A DNA stretch of 7,205 nucleotides, from contig CABKMN010000118.1 in NCBI GenBank assembly GCA_902373525.1, forward strand, positions 1-7,205, written 5' to 3'. This DNA is from an uncultured Bilophila sp. (GTDB lineage Bacteria > Desulfobacterota > Desulfovibrionia > Desulfovibrionales > Desulfovibrionaceae). The notes beneath the pieces were generated by a model. It saw only the letters and a program-made list of their open reading frames with translations, was not told where the DNA came from and ran no database searches. The stretch's first letter is position 1, and every line of letters begins with the position of its first letter. A program made the translations under genes and the position numbers. Below are positions 1 through 5,991 of the stretch, in pieces.

Positions 1-10
1 GATGGGGGTA

Positions 11-64
11 CGGGGGAAGGGAGGGGAAACCTTTCTCCAGAAAGGTTTCCCCTTCCTTCCCCCG
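11..64 (-). repeat. 54-nt near-perfect palindromic repeat after the permease gene
   Basis: Positions 11-36 pair with 39-64 around a nominal CC centre at 37-38. All 26 base pairs match except 21 against 54, which is a G-T pair. The central 30 nt (23-52) form an exact palindrome. The element begins 17 nt beyond the stop codon of the permease gene ending at 82, so its minus-strand RNA copy would fold into a very strong hairpin at the end of the transcript. There is no U-tract after it on the minus strand (the next bases read TACCCCCATC), so it is not a textbook intrinsic terminator. A role in stabilising the mRNA 3' end, or in partial termination, is inferred. The core read on the minus strand, AACCTTTCTGGAGAAAGG, recurs exactly at 7185-7202. 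Confidence 0.85.
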
Positions 65-81
65 ATTCGCTCCCCGTTCGC

Positions 82-1014
82 TTACGCCTTCCACGTCTCC
101 CGCGTTTCGAGCCAGCGGCCATAGCGGGCGCAGAGAACGCCGAGCAGGAGATAAATGGCCCCGGCGCTGATCCAGACCTCGAAGGTCATGCGGCTGATCG
201 CCATGACTTCAAGCGCCTGAAAGGTCAGATCGGGCAGGGAGATGAGCGAGGCCAGCGCGGAATCCTTGAAGGTCGTGATCACCTGTCCCACCAAGGGCGG
301 CAGAATGGCCCGGGCGGCCTGCGGAAAGATGACCAGCCGAAGCTGCTGGAAACGGGAAAAGCCGAGCGCCGCCGAGGCTTCCCACTGCCCGCGCGGCACG
401 CCTTCGATGCCGCCGCGCACGATTTCCGTGACGTAGGCCCCCTCATAGACCCCGAGGGTCAGCACCGCCGCAACCATGCGGTCAAGCTGCCCCTGCGGAG
501 CGACCCCCCAGGCCACGGCGTCGCGGACGGGCTCCGGCACGGACCGCAGGGCGTGCTCCATGTCCGCGATGGGCAACAGGTTGCCCGCAAAAAAATAGAG
601 CAGGAAAAGAAGCACGAGGGGCGGGATGTTGCGGACGGCATTGACGAAAACCTGCACGGGCAGGGCCGCCCAACCGCGCTTCCCGGCGGAAAGGGCCCCG
701 AGCGTCCCGCCGATGAGCAGGGCCAGCAGCATGGACCAGAGGCCGAGCCGCAGGGTCACGATGAGCCCGCGCAGCAGCAGGCCGGGCTCATAGCCCGAGG
801 CCGTGCGCCGGACAAGGAAGTCCGTCATCTCGGGCCAGTTCCAGGCGTAGCCCGCCACGGCCCGCGAACGCCACAGGAATACGGCTCCCAGAAGCAACGC
901 CACCGCCAGAACGGCGTCCACCCAGCCGAACGCGGGCAAGAGCCGCCCCTGCCGGGAATACTCGGCATAGGGCGACCATTCGGGGCGGGGTTTCCGGGAG
1001 CCGCGAGAACTCAT
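82..1014 (-). CDS. Amino-acid-type ABC transporter permease (HisM/GlnP family)
   Basis: This is an inner-membrane subunit of a polar amino acid (PAAT-type) ABC importer, 310 aa. Hydrophobic segments are visible at about residues 31-49, 86-108, 122-143, 182-198, 235-260 and 278-297. The family's cytoplasmic EAA loop, which contacts the ATPase, lies at 212-230 (E212, G218, then LVIFP), followed by a conserved stretch with FKDSALASLIS at 249-259. It has about 30 N-terminal residues ahead of the first membrane span. The stretch between the third and fourth spans (about 144-181) is much longer than in the sister permease at 1959-2789. The ATG overlaps the stop of the binding-protein gene as ATGA (1011-1014), a translational-coupling arrangement, which supports this start. 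It probably pairs with the other permease as a heterodimer. The transported solute is not evident from the sequence. Confidence 0.92.
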   Translation of the reverse strand: MSSRGSRKPRPEWSPYAEYSRQGRLLPAFGWVDAVLAVALLLGAVFLWRSRAVAGYAWNWPEMTDFLVRRTASGYEPGLLLRGLIVTLRLGLWSMLLALLIGGTLGALSAGKRGWAALPVQVFVNAVRNIPPLVLLFLLYFFAGNLLPIADMEHALRSVPEPVRDAVAWGVAPQGQLDRMVAAVLTLGVYEGAYVTEIVRGGIEGVPRGQWEASAALGFSRFQQLRLVIFPQAARAILPPLVGQVITTFKDSALASLISLPDLTFQALEVMAISRMTFEVWISAGAIYLLLGVLCARYGRWLETRETWKA

Positions 1015-1817
1015 TGAACCTGCGCTTCCCAGTCCGTGGACTTGAACCAGTAGTGGCGGCGCTCGGCGAGCCAGCCTTCCTCTTCAACCATGCGAATCCA
1101 GTTGTCCAGCACGTTGAGGCTGTCGGGGTCGCCCTTGCGGATCACCATGCCCACGGGCTGGCGATAGAACGCCTCGGCGGAGGGCTGGTACAGCTTGCCC
1201 GGATTGCGGAGCACCTCGAAGGCCGGAAGCGGCGCGGAGGAGAACATCACGTCCGCGCGCCCGGAGAGGACGTCCTGCACGGCGGGGGCTTCGTCGTCGA
1301 ACAGGCGGAAAGTCGCCTTGGGGAGCACCTTCTTCGCCACCGGAACGGGCGTGCTGCCCGTACGCAGGGCCACGATCACCTCGGGTTTGTTGAAGTCTTC
1401 GGGGAACTTCATGCCCTTGGTCTTTTCCTTGTTCGCCATGACCTCGATGGTGGCGTAATCGTAGGGAACCGTGAAGTTCGCCTTGAGATTGCGCTCGGTG
1501 GTGACGCTCATGCTGCCGATGATGACGTCGAATTTCCCGGCGAGCAGCGCCGGGATGATGCCCGCCCACTTGGTGGGGACAAGCTGGATGTCCACGCCCA
1601 AATCCTTGGCGAGACGCTTGGCCACGTCGATTTCAAAACCCACGAATTCCCCGTTCTTGTCCTGCATGGCCCACGGCACGAACGATGAGAACCCGACGCG
1701 CAGCACGCCGCGTCTGACCACCTCGTCGATCATGGACGCCTGCGCGTCCTTCGCCTGCGCCACCTGCGGCAGCAACAGGGCCGCCGCCAACATCAACGCC
1801 GCAAACACTCGTTTCAT
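1011..1817 (-). CDS. ABC transporter substrate-binding protein (family 3, amino-acid type)
   Basis: This is a 268-aa periplasmic solute-binding protein of the HisJ/GlnH type that delivers ligand to the neighbouring permeases. The N-terminus is a clear signal peptide: K2-R3, a hydrophobic core at 5-17, and a probable signal peptidase I cut after AQA at 20-22. No lipobox cysteine is present. Mature features are GVLRVGFSSFVPWA (37-50), FEIDVAKRLA (61-70), and GSMSVTTERN (101-110), whose R109 matches the arginine that holds the ligand carboxylate in HisJ-type proteins. They continue with RTGST (152-156) and GRADVMFSSAP (186-196). In HisJ and GlnH the equivalent of S194 is an aspartate that contacts the ligand amino group, so its absence is unusual and leaves the ligand uncertain. 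A strong AAGGAGG ribosome site (1822-1828) lies 4 nt before the ATG. The gene's last bases overlap the downstream permease start. Confidence 0.92.
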   Translation of the reverse strand: MKRVFAALMLAAALLLPQVAQAKDAQASMIDEVVRRGVLRVGFSSFVPWAMQDKNGEFVGFEIDVAKRLAKDLGVDIQLVPTKWAGIIPALLAGKFDVIIGSMSVTTERNLKANFTVPYDYATIEVMANKEKTKGMKFPEDFNKPEVIVALRTGSTPVPVAKKVLPKATFRLFDDEAPAVQDVLSGRADVMFSSAPLPAFEVLRNPGKLYQPSAEAFYRQPVGMVIRKGDPDSLNVLDNWIRMVEEEGWLAERRHYWFKSTDWEAQVQ

Positions 1818-1821
1818 AACG

Positions 1822-1828
1822 CCTCCTT
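1822..1828 (-). promoter_or_regulatory. Strong Shine-Dalgarno for the binding protein
   Basis: The minus strand reads AAGGAGG, then CGTT, then ATG at 1817. It is the strongest ribosome site in the window. The binding protein is normally needed in excess over the membrane subunits, so strong initiation fits its role. I did not find a convincing promoter in the rest of the 1818-1958 gap. Confidence 0.8.
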
Positions 1829-1908
1829 AAAAGAATCCTTCCACAACAGGATCATCCGCCGCGTTCCCTCTCCCGGCCAAACGTTCGGGCAGGAGCGGGA
1901 AGGGCTCG

Positions 1909-1950
1909 GGGGAGGGGAAAGCCGACTCTTTCAGAAAGGTTTCCCTCCTC
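1909..1950 (-). repeat. Degenerate copy of the palindromic repeat
   Basis: The arm GGAGGGGAAA (1911-1920) faces TTTCCCTCC (1940-1948), with an inner CTTTC/GAAAG pair at 1928-1932 and 1934-1938. On the minus strand it reads AAACCTTTCTG followed by a disrupted right half, so it is recognisably the same family as the copies at 11-64 and 7185-7202, but with about five unpaired bases (GCCGA) on one side. It sits 9 nt beyond the stop codon of the permease ending at 1959 and ahead of the binding-protein gene. With the surrounding C-rich bases (to about 1860) it fills most of the 141-bp gap, which contains no gene. It may modulate read-through or mRNA decay between permease and binding protein; that is inference. 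Confidence 0.6.
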
Positions 1951-1958
1951 CGGGGAAG

Positions 1959-2789
1959 TCATCGCCACCCGTACCGGCGCTCCAGCCAGCGGGCGGGCAG
2001 GGCCACGCACAGGGTGAGCAGCAGATACAGCGCCGCGACGATCAGCCATATCTCGAACGCGAGGAAGGTGTCCGCAATGAGCACCTGCGCCTGCATGGTA
2101 AGGTCGGCCACGGCAATGGCGCTGACGAGCGAGGTGTCCTTGATGAGCGACACGAGCTGGCTGGTCAGCGGCGGAAGCATCCGGCGCACGGCCTGCGGCA
2201 GAACGACGAGCCGGAGCGTACCCCGGACGCCGAGGCCGAGGCTGATGCCCGCCTCCCACTGGGAACGGGGCACGGACTGCAACCCCGCGCGGAACAGCTC
2301 GGCCATGTACGCGCCTTCAAAGAGGCCGAGCGCCAATACCGCCGCGCCGAACGGCCCCACGCCGATGACGGGAGCGAACAAAAAATACACAAAAAACAAC
2401 TGGAGAAGCAACGGCGTATTGCGCAGGCATCCCACATAGGCATGAGCCATGCCCCGCGCCACGGGCCACGGGGAAAGCCGCAGCAGCGCCGCGCCGAGCC
2501 CGGCGGCCACGGCGAGGGCCAGCCCGGACAGCGCGATGCGCACCGTCATGCCCAGACCGTCCAGCAGCGGGCCGGGAAGAAAACGCCCGTCCGTCCAGCG
2601 CCCCAGATACCGCCAGACGCGATACCATTGCCAATCGTAGGAAACGCCGTCCGCGCCCGCGAGCACGGACAGAAGGAGCCAGACGCCGAGCAGCAGGAAC
2701 CCCACGCTTACGGCATGGGGGCCGAGACGGCGTCCTATCCGGGACGGCAGCGACAGGCGCACGTCCAGATGTCCGGGGGCCTCCCTCAT
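1959..2789 (-). CDS. Amino-acid-type ABC transporter permease (HisM/GlnP family)
   Basis: This is the second inner-membrane subunit of the importer, 276 aa from the start chosen here. Hydrophobic segments occur at about residues 27-45, 76-104, 118-142, 147-163, 205-228 and 241-264. The EAA loop spans 179-198 (E179, G184, then LVVLP), followed by IKDTSLVSAIAVADL (216-230), typical of PAAT permeases, and CLRNTPLLLQLFF (121-133). The frame is open further upstream, but the extra N-terminal sequence is an arginine-rich translation of the kinase gene read out of frame. The ATG at 2789 overlaps the kinase stop as ATGA, indicating coupled translation, so I take that as the start. It is separated from the binding protein by a repeat-containing gap, while the other permease lies beyond the binding protein. 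This split order suggests a heterodimeric channel. Confidence 0.9.
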   Translation of the reverse strand: MREAPGHLDVRLSLPSRIGRRLGPHAVSVGFLLLGVWLLLSVLAGADGVSYDWQWYRVWRYLGRWTDGRFLPGPLLDGLGMTVRIALSGLALAVAAGLGAALLRLSPWPVARGMAHAYVGCLRNTPLLLQLFFVYFLFAPVIGVGPFGAAVLALGLFEGAYMAELFRAGLQSVPRSQWEAGISLGLGVRGTLRLVVLPQAVRRMLPPLTSQLVSLIKDTSLVSAIAVADLTMQAQVLIADTFLAFEIWLIVAALYLLLTLCVALPARWLERRYGWR

Positions 2790-3334
2790 CGAACCTGCCC
2801 GGCGACGGCGTCCAGAACGGCCTGCGCGGTTTCGGCGACGTCGCCGTCTCCGGCGACGACCCGGCAGGTCGCCCACTGGCGATACAGGGCCTCACGCTCG
2901 CGGAACAGGTCTTCGACGGTCTGCCCCGGCGCGATGGCGAGCCCGCGATCCGGCTTGCGGGCGAGGCGTTCGAGAATCGTCGGCAACGGCACGTCGAGGA
3001 ACACCACCGGACCGAGCGAGCTCAGGTAACGCATGGCTTCGGGCCGGTAGACCACGCTGCCGCCCGTGGCGAGCACGGCGCGCTGCATCCGCAGGGACAG
3101 GATGACCCGGCACTCCACGTCGAGGAAGGTTTCCTTGTCCAGTCTGTCGGTCACGTCCTGCAACCGCGCGCCGTAGGCGGATTCGATCAGATAATCGGTG
3201 TCCACGGACGCCCAGCCGAGCCGTTCGGCCACGGCCCGCCCCACGGTGCTCTTGCCCGCTCCGGCCATGCCGATCAAGGTCACGCATCGGCCCTCGTCCA
3301 GACCGGGGACCGTCACAGAAGCTATCGTATTCAT
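2786..3334 (-). CDS. Shikimate kinase-family P-loop kinase, altered substrate site
   Basis: This is a 182-aa cytoplasmic NMP-kinase-fold enzyme. The Walker A motif GMAGAGKST is at 22-30, and the DTD motif (45-47) corresponds to the shikimate-binding aspartate region. ATGGS lies at 89-93. The lid arginine R130 is in KPDRGLAI, and R147 is in FREREALYRQWA (144-155), matching the family's conserved arginine there. Two substrate-site features differ from AroK/AroL: the FRxxE arginine that binds the shikimate carboxylate is L71 (FLDVE, 70-74), and the usual GGG is GGS. The fold is secure, but phosphorylation of shikimate is doubtful. A different small hydroxylated substrate, for example homoserine or another alcohol, is possible. 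The start ATG overlaps the racemase stop by one base (TGATG) and has GGGAG just upstream. A longer frame running upstream to 4069 is only the racemase gene read out of frame. Confidence 0.8.
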   Translation of the reverse strand: MNTIASVTVPGLDEGRCVTLIGMAGAGKSTVGRAVAERLGWASVDTDYLIESAYGARLQDVTDRLDKETFLDVECRVILSLRMQRAVLATGGSVVYRPEAMRYLSSLGPVVFLDVPLPTILERLARKPDRGLAIAPGQTVEDLFREREALYRQWATCRVVAGDGDVAETAQAVLDAVAGQVR

Positions 3335-4047
3335 CACTCTCCCTTGTCCTGCGGGGCATCCCCCAAAGCGTACAGCGCCGCGCGCCGGGCGTGGATTTCC
3401 GTGGTGTCGAACAGACGGACGGGCGTGTCCTGCGGGCGCACCAGCAGGCCGATTTCCGTACAGCCGAGGATGACGCCCTGCGCGCCCCGTTCGGCCAGTC
3501 CGGCGATGATCGCCGCGAAGGCCCGGCGGGAGACTTCGGAAACCGTACCGAGACACAGTTCGTTGAAGATCACGCCGTTGACGAAGGCGCGCTCCGCCTC
3601 GTCGGGCACCAGCACCGTAATGCCCCGGTCCTCCAGCTTCCGTTTGTAGAAAGCCTGCTCCATCGTGTACCGGGTGCCGAGCAAACCGACCGTGGAAACC
3701 CCGGCGGCGTCCAGTTCGTCGGCGGTCAGCTCCGCGATGTGCAGCAGGGGAAGAGACGTCGCCGCCCGCACGGCGTCCGCCACCTTGTGCATGGTGTTGG
3801 TGCAGATGAGCACGCAGTCGGCCCCGGCCCGCTCCAGACCGCGCGCGGCCTCGGCCAGCAGCTCGCCGCCGCGTTCCCAGTCCCCCGCGCTCTGGGAGGC
3901 TTCGACGTCGTGGAAGTCCACGCTGTACAGGATGCATCTGGCGGAATGGAACCCGCCGAGCCGTTCCTGCACCAGCCGGTTGATCAGCCGGTAATAGGTG
4001 ACCGTGCTTTCCCAGCTCATGCCCCCGATGAGGCCGATGGTCCGCAT
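3334..4047 (-). CDS. ygeA: Aspartate/glutamate racemase family protein, YgeA-like
   Basis: This 237-aa cofactor-independent amino acid racemase is very close in layout to E. coli YgeA, a broad-specificity racemase of about 230 aa. The N-terminus TIGLIGGMSWEST (3-15) and YYRLIN (18-23) are characteristic. The two catalytic cysteines are in the expected places: C82 in CTNTMHK (82-88) and C196 in GCTEIG (195-200). LLGTRYTMEQAFY (122-134) is also a family hallmark. The pair would abstract and return the alpha proton from opposite faces to interconvert L- and D-amino acids in the cytoplasm. AAGGAG (4055-4060) lies 7 nt ahead of the ATG. It follows the CoA ligase gene by 46 bp with no visible terminator and is coupled to the kinase by a one-base overlap. 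The substrate may be related to the solute moved by the adjacent transporter; this is inferred only from position. Confidence 0.9.
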   Translation of the reverse strand: MRTIGLIGGMSWESTVTYYRLINRLVQERLGGFHSARCILYSVDFHDVEASQSAGDWERGGELLAEAARGLERAGADCVLICTNTMHKVADAVRAATSLPLLHIAELTADELDAAGVSTVGLLGTRYTMEQAFYKRKLEDRGITVLVPDEAERAFVNGVIFNELCLGTVSEVSRRAFAAIIAGLAERGAQGVILGCTEIGLLVRPQDTPVRLFDTTEIHARRAALYALGDAPQDKGE

Positions 4048-4093
4048 GACCAGACTCCTTGTGCCGCACCGGCGAAGATGCGGGTCGAAAACA

Positions 4094-5773
4094 TCACGGG
4101 CGGAACGTACGCTCGTGGCGTTCGCGCATGGCCTCGGGGAAATACTTGGCCGCCATTTCGCGGAGCTTGTACTTCTGGATTTTGCCGCTGGCGGTCAGGG
4201 GGAAGCCCTCCACCACCGCCACGTAGCGGGGAATCTTGTACCACGCGATCTTGCCCCGGCAGTAGTCGCGCACGTCTTCGGGAGCGATGTCCGCGCCCTC
4301 CTTGGGGATGAGGAACGCGCCCACCTCCTCGCCGTAGCGGCGGCTCGGCACGGCCACAACCTGCACGTCGGCCACGCCTTCCATCTTGAGAAGGTACTCC
4401 TCGACCTCGCGGGGGTATACGTTTTCGCCGCCCCGGATGATCATGTCCTTGATGCGCCCGCTGATGCTGACGTAGCCCTCCTCGTCCATCACGCCGAGGT
4501 CGCCGGAATGCAGCCAGCCCTCGGCGTCGATGGCCTCCGCCGTTTCCTCGGGCATGTTGTAGTAGCCCTGCATCACGTTGTAGCCGCGGCAGCATACTTC
4601 GCCCACGACTCCGCGGGGGACTTCCTCGTTGGTGTCGGGGTCGCGGATGGCCACTTCGATGCCGGGCATGTGGCGGCCCACGGTCTTGACCCGGCGCTCC
4701 ACGGAATCGTCGGTGCGGGTCTGCGTCATCACGGGCGAGGCTTCGGTGAGGCCGTAGCAGATGGTGATCTCGTGCATGCCCATCTGTTCCATGACCCGGC
4801 GCATGAGCGGTTCGGGGCAGACGGACCCGGCCATGATCCCGGTACGCAGCGAGGAAAAGTCGAAGCGCGAAAAGACCCGGTGGTCCAGAATGGCCTGAAA
4901 CATGGTCGGCACGCCGTAGAGGGCGGTGCACCGCTCCTGATCCACGGCGCTCATCACCTGCACGGGCGAGAAGGCGTCGAGCATGATCATCGCGGCCCCG
5001 TGGTTCACGCAGGCCATGACCCCGAGCACGCACCCGAAGCAGTGAAACAGCGGCACGGGCAGGCACACCCGGTCCCGTGAGGAAAATTTCTGGTGATAGC
5101 CGATCCAGTAGCCGTTGTTGACGATGTTGACGTGCGTGAGCATCACGCCCTTGGGGAATCCGGTGGTTCCCGAGGTGTACTGCATGTTCACCACGTCGTA
5201 GGGCGAAACGGATTCCTTGCGGAGCTGGTAGGCGTCTTCGGGGACTTCCAGCGCCAGCGAGAAAATTTCGGGCAGGGAGTACATGCCGCGGTGCTTTTCC
5301 ATGCCGAGGAAAAACACGCGCCTCAGGTGGGGCAGTTCCTCGATCTGGAGCATGCCGCGCTTCTGGCGGCGCAGCTCGGGGAGCACCTCGTAGGTGGACG
5401 CCACGAAGTCATGGTCGCGCACGCCTTCGATGATGAACAGGTTTTCGCACTCGGACTGCTGGAGCAGATAGCGCAGTTCGGTATCGCGGTAGTTGGTGTT
5501 CACCGTGACGAGGACGGCCCCGATCCGGGCCGTGGCGAACATCAGGGTCAGCCAGTGGGGGACGTTGGTGGCCCACACGGCGACCTTTTCGCCCTTCTGC
5601 ACGCCGATGGCCATGAGCCCCTTCGCCATCTCGTCCACGCACGCCGAAAACTCGGACCATGTCTGCCGCAGATCGCGGTCCGCATGGATCACGGCGTCGT
5701 TGTCGGGAAAGCGGGCTGCCGTATTCTCCAGAAGCTGACCGAGCGTCAGCTCCTGCACTGCAAAGTCGTTCAT
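4094..5773 (-). CDS. AMP-forming acyl-CoA synthetase (AMP-binding family)
   Basis: This 559-aa adenylate-forming ligase converts a carboxylic acid, ATP and CoA to acyl-CoA, AMP and PPi. All core motifs are intact. The P-loop YTSGTTGFPKG is at 199-209 and YGLTEASP at 340-347. The SGDLG motif (423-427) holds the ribose-binding aspartate. The hinge region GRIKDMIIRGGEN (439-451) precedes a C-terminal domain carrying the catalytic lysine K531 in LTASGKIQKYKLRE. Length and motif spacing match fatty-acyl/medium-chain CoA ligases (FadD-like), but substrate length cannot be read off. I start at the ATG at 5773, which has GGAG 7 nt upstream and begins a normal family N-terminus. An in-frame ATG at 5827 adds 18 residues but lies inside the predicted -10 box, so it is unlikely to be used. 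It is the first gene of the minus-strand cluster and diverges from hypF. Confidence 0.92.
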   Translation of the reverse strand: MNDFAVQELTLGQLLENTAARFPDNDAVIHADRDLRQTWSEFSACVDEMAKGLMAIGVQKGEKVAVWATNVPHWLTLMFATARIGAVLVTVNTNYRDTELRYLLQQSECENLFIIEGVRDHDFVASTYEVLPELRRQKRGMLQIEELPHLRRVFFLGMEKHRGMYSLPEIFSLALEVPEDAYQLRKESVSPYDVVNMQYTSGTTGFPKGVMLTHVNIVNNGYWIGYHQKFSSRDRVCLPVPLFHCFGCVLGVMACVNHGAAMIMLDAFSPVQVMSAVDQERCTALYGVPTMFQAILDHRVFSRFDFSSLRTGIMAGSVCPEPLMRRVMEQMGMHEITICYGLTEASPVMTQTRTDDSVERRVKTVGRHMPGIEVAIRDPDTNEEVPRGVVGEVCCRGYNVMQGYYNMPEETAEAIDAEGWLHSGDLGVMDEEGYVSISGRIKDMIIRGGENVYPREVEEYLLKMEGVADVQVVAVPSRRYGEEVGAFLIPKEGADIAPEDVRDYCRGKIAWYKIPRYVAVVEGFPLTASGKIQKYKLREMAAKYFPEAMRERHERTFRP

Positions 5774-5822
5774 GTGGGGACTCCGGGCAATCAGGTATGA
5801 AACGCATGAAAACCAAAGAAGG

Positions 5823-5852
5823 ATCATACCAAACGAAGCACAGGCCCCGCAA
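5823..5852 (-). promoter_or_regulatory. Sigma70-type promoter for the ligase-led operon
   Basis: On the minus strand, TTGCGG (5852-5847) is followed after 18 nt by TATGAT (5828-5823), preceded by TGG, which gives an extended -10 (TGnTATGAT). Transcription would begin near 5816, leaving a leader of about 43 nt before the ATG at 5773. The match is good by eye, but no experiment or scoring supports it. With no other clear promoter downstream, it may drive the genes from the CoA ligase through at least the first permease. Confidence 0.55.
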
Positions 5853-5878
5853 GGGTTTCCTCATGAGAGGTATGGGGG

Positions 5879-5907
5879 TTGCCGCGTCTCTCGCGGACGG
5901 CTATGGT
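5879..5907 (+). promoter_or_regulatory. Candidate sigma70-type promoter for hypF
   Basis: TTGCCG (5879-5884) and TATGGT (5902-5907) are separated by 17 nt, each matching four of six consensus bases. Initiation would be near 5914, about 78 nt ahead of the hypF start. A 5-bp inverted repeat (5882-5896) overlaps the -35 element and spacer. This is a moderate candidate judged by eye. Confidence 0.35.
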
Positions 5908-5991
5908 CGTCCGGAAACGGCCTTTTCGGGCCGCAACGGGCGGGCGGCGGCGCACCGGCCCGCCATTCCATCGCCATCACGGGAGCACGGC

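Larger units (their letters stand above)
5774..5991. other. Divergent intergenic region between acyl-CoA ligase and hypF
   Basis: These 218 bp carry no convincing gene; a frame reading rightwards from 5772 is a shadow that runs into hypF out of frame. The region holds outward-facing promoter candidates for both sides. It also has short inverted repeats: CCTC-ATGA-GAGG (5859-5870), between the two promoters, CCGCG-TCTCT-CGCGG (5882-5896) in the hypF promoter spacer, and CGGCC-TTTTCG-GGCCG (5918-5933) in the hypF leader. Any of these might be a regulator site, but all are short and common in GC-rich DNA. Confidence 0.5.

Noticed and set aside
11..64. Simple intrinsic terminator
   Set aside because: The hairpin is very strong but has no following U-tract in either direction, and its core recurs elsewhere, including inside hypF, so I call it a repeat with possible 3'-end function.
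2790..2876. N-terminal extension of the second permease containing a run of nine arginines
   Set aside because: It is the kinase 3' end out of frame. The ATGA overlap gives a natural start at 2789.
3335..4069. Upstream extension of the kinase frame giving a 427-aa fusion
   Set aside because: The extension is the racemase gene read in another frame, Arg/Gly/His-rich with no domain. The TGATG junction and ribosome site place the kinase start at 3334.
3998..5080. A 360-codon open frame on the plus strand, His- and Ala-rich
   Set aside because: It lies opposite the acyl-CoA ligase and the racemase start. The ligase frame has all family motifs, and the His/Asp/Gly/Val-rich composition is typical of the antisense frame of a GC-rich gene.
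5774..5827. 18-residue longer N-terminus for the acyl-CoA ligase
   Set aside because: The ATG at 5827 lies within the likely -10 element, and the ATG at 5773 has a well-placed GGAG.
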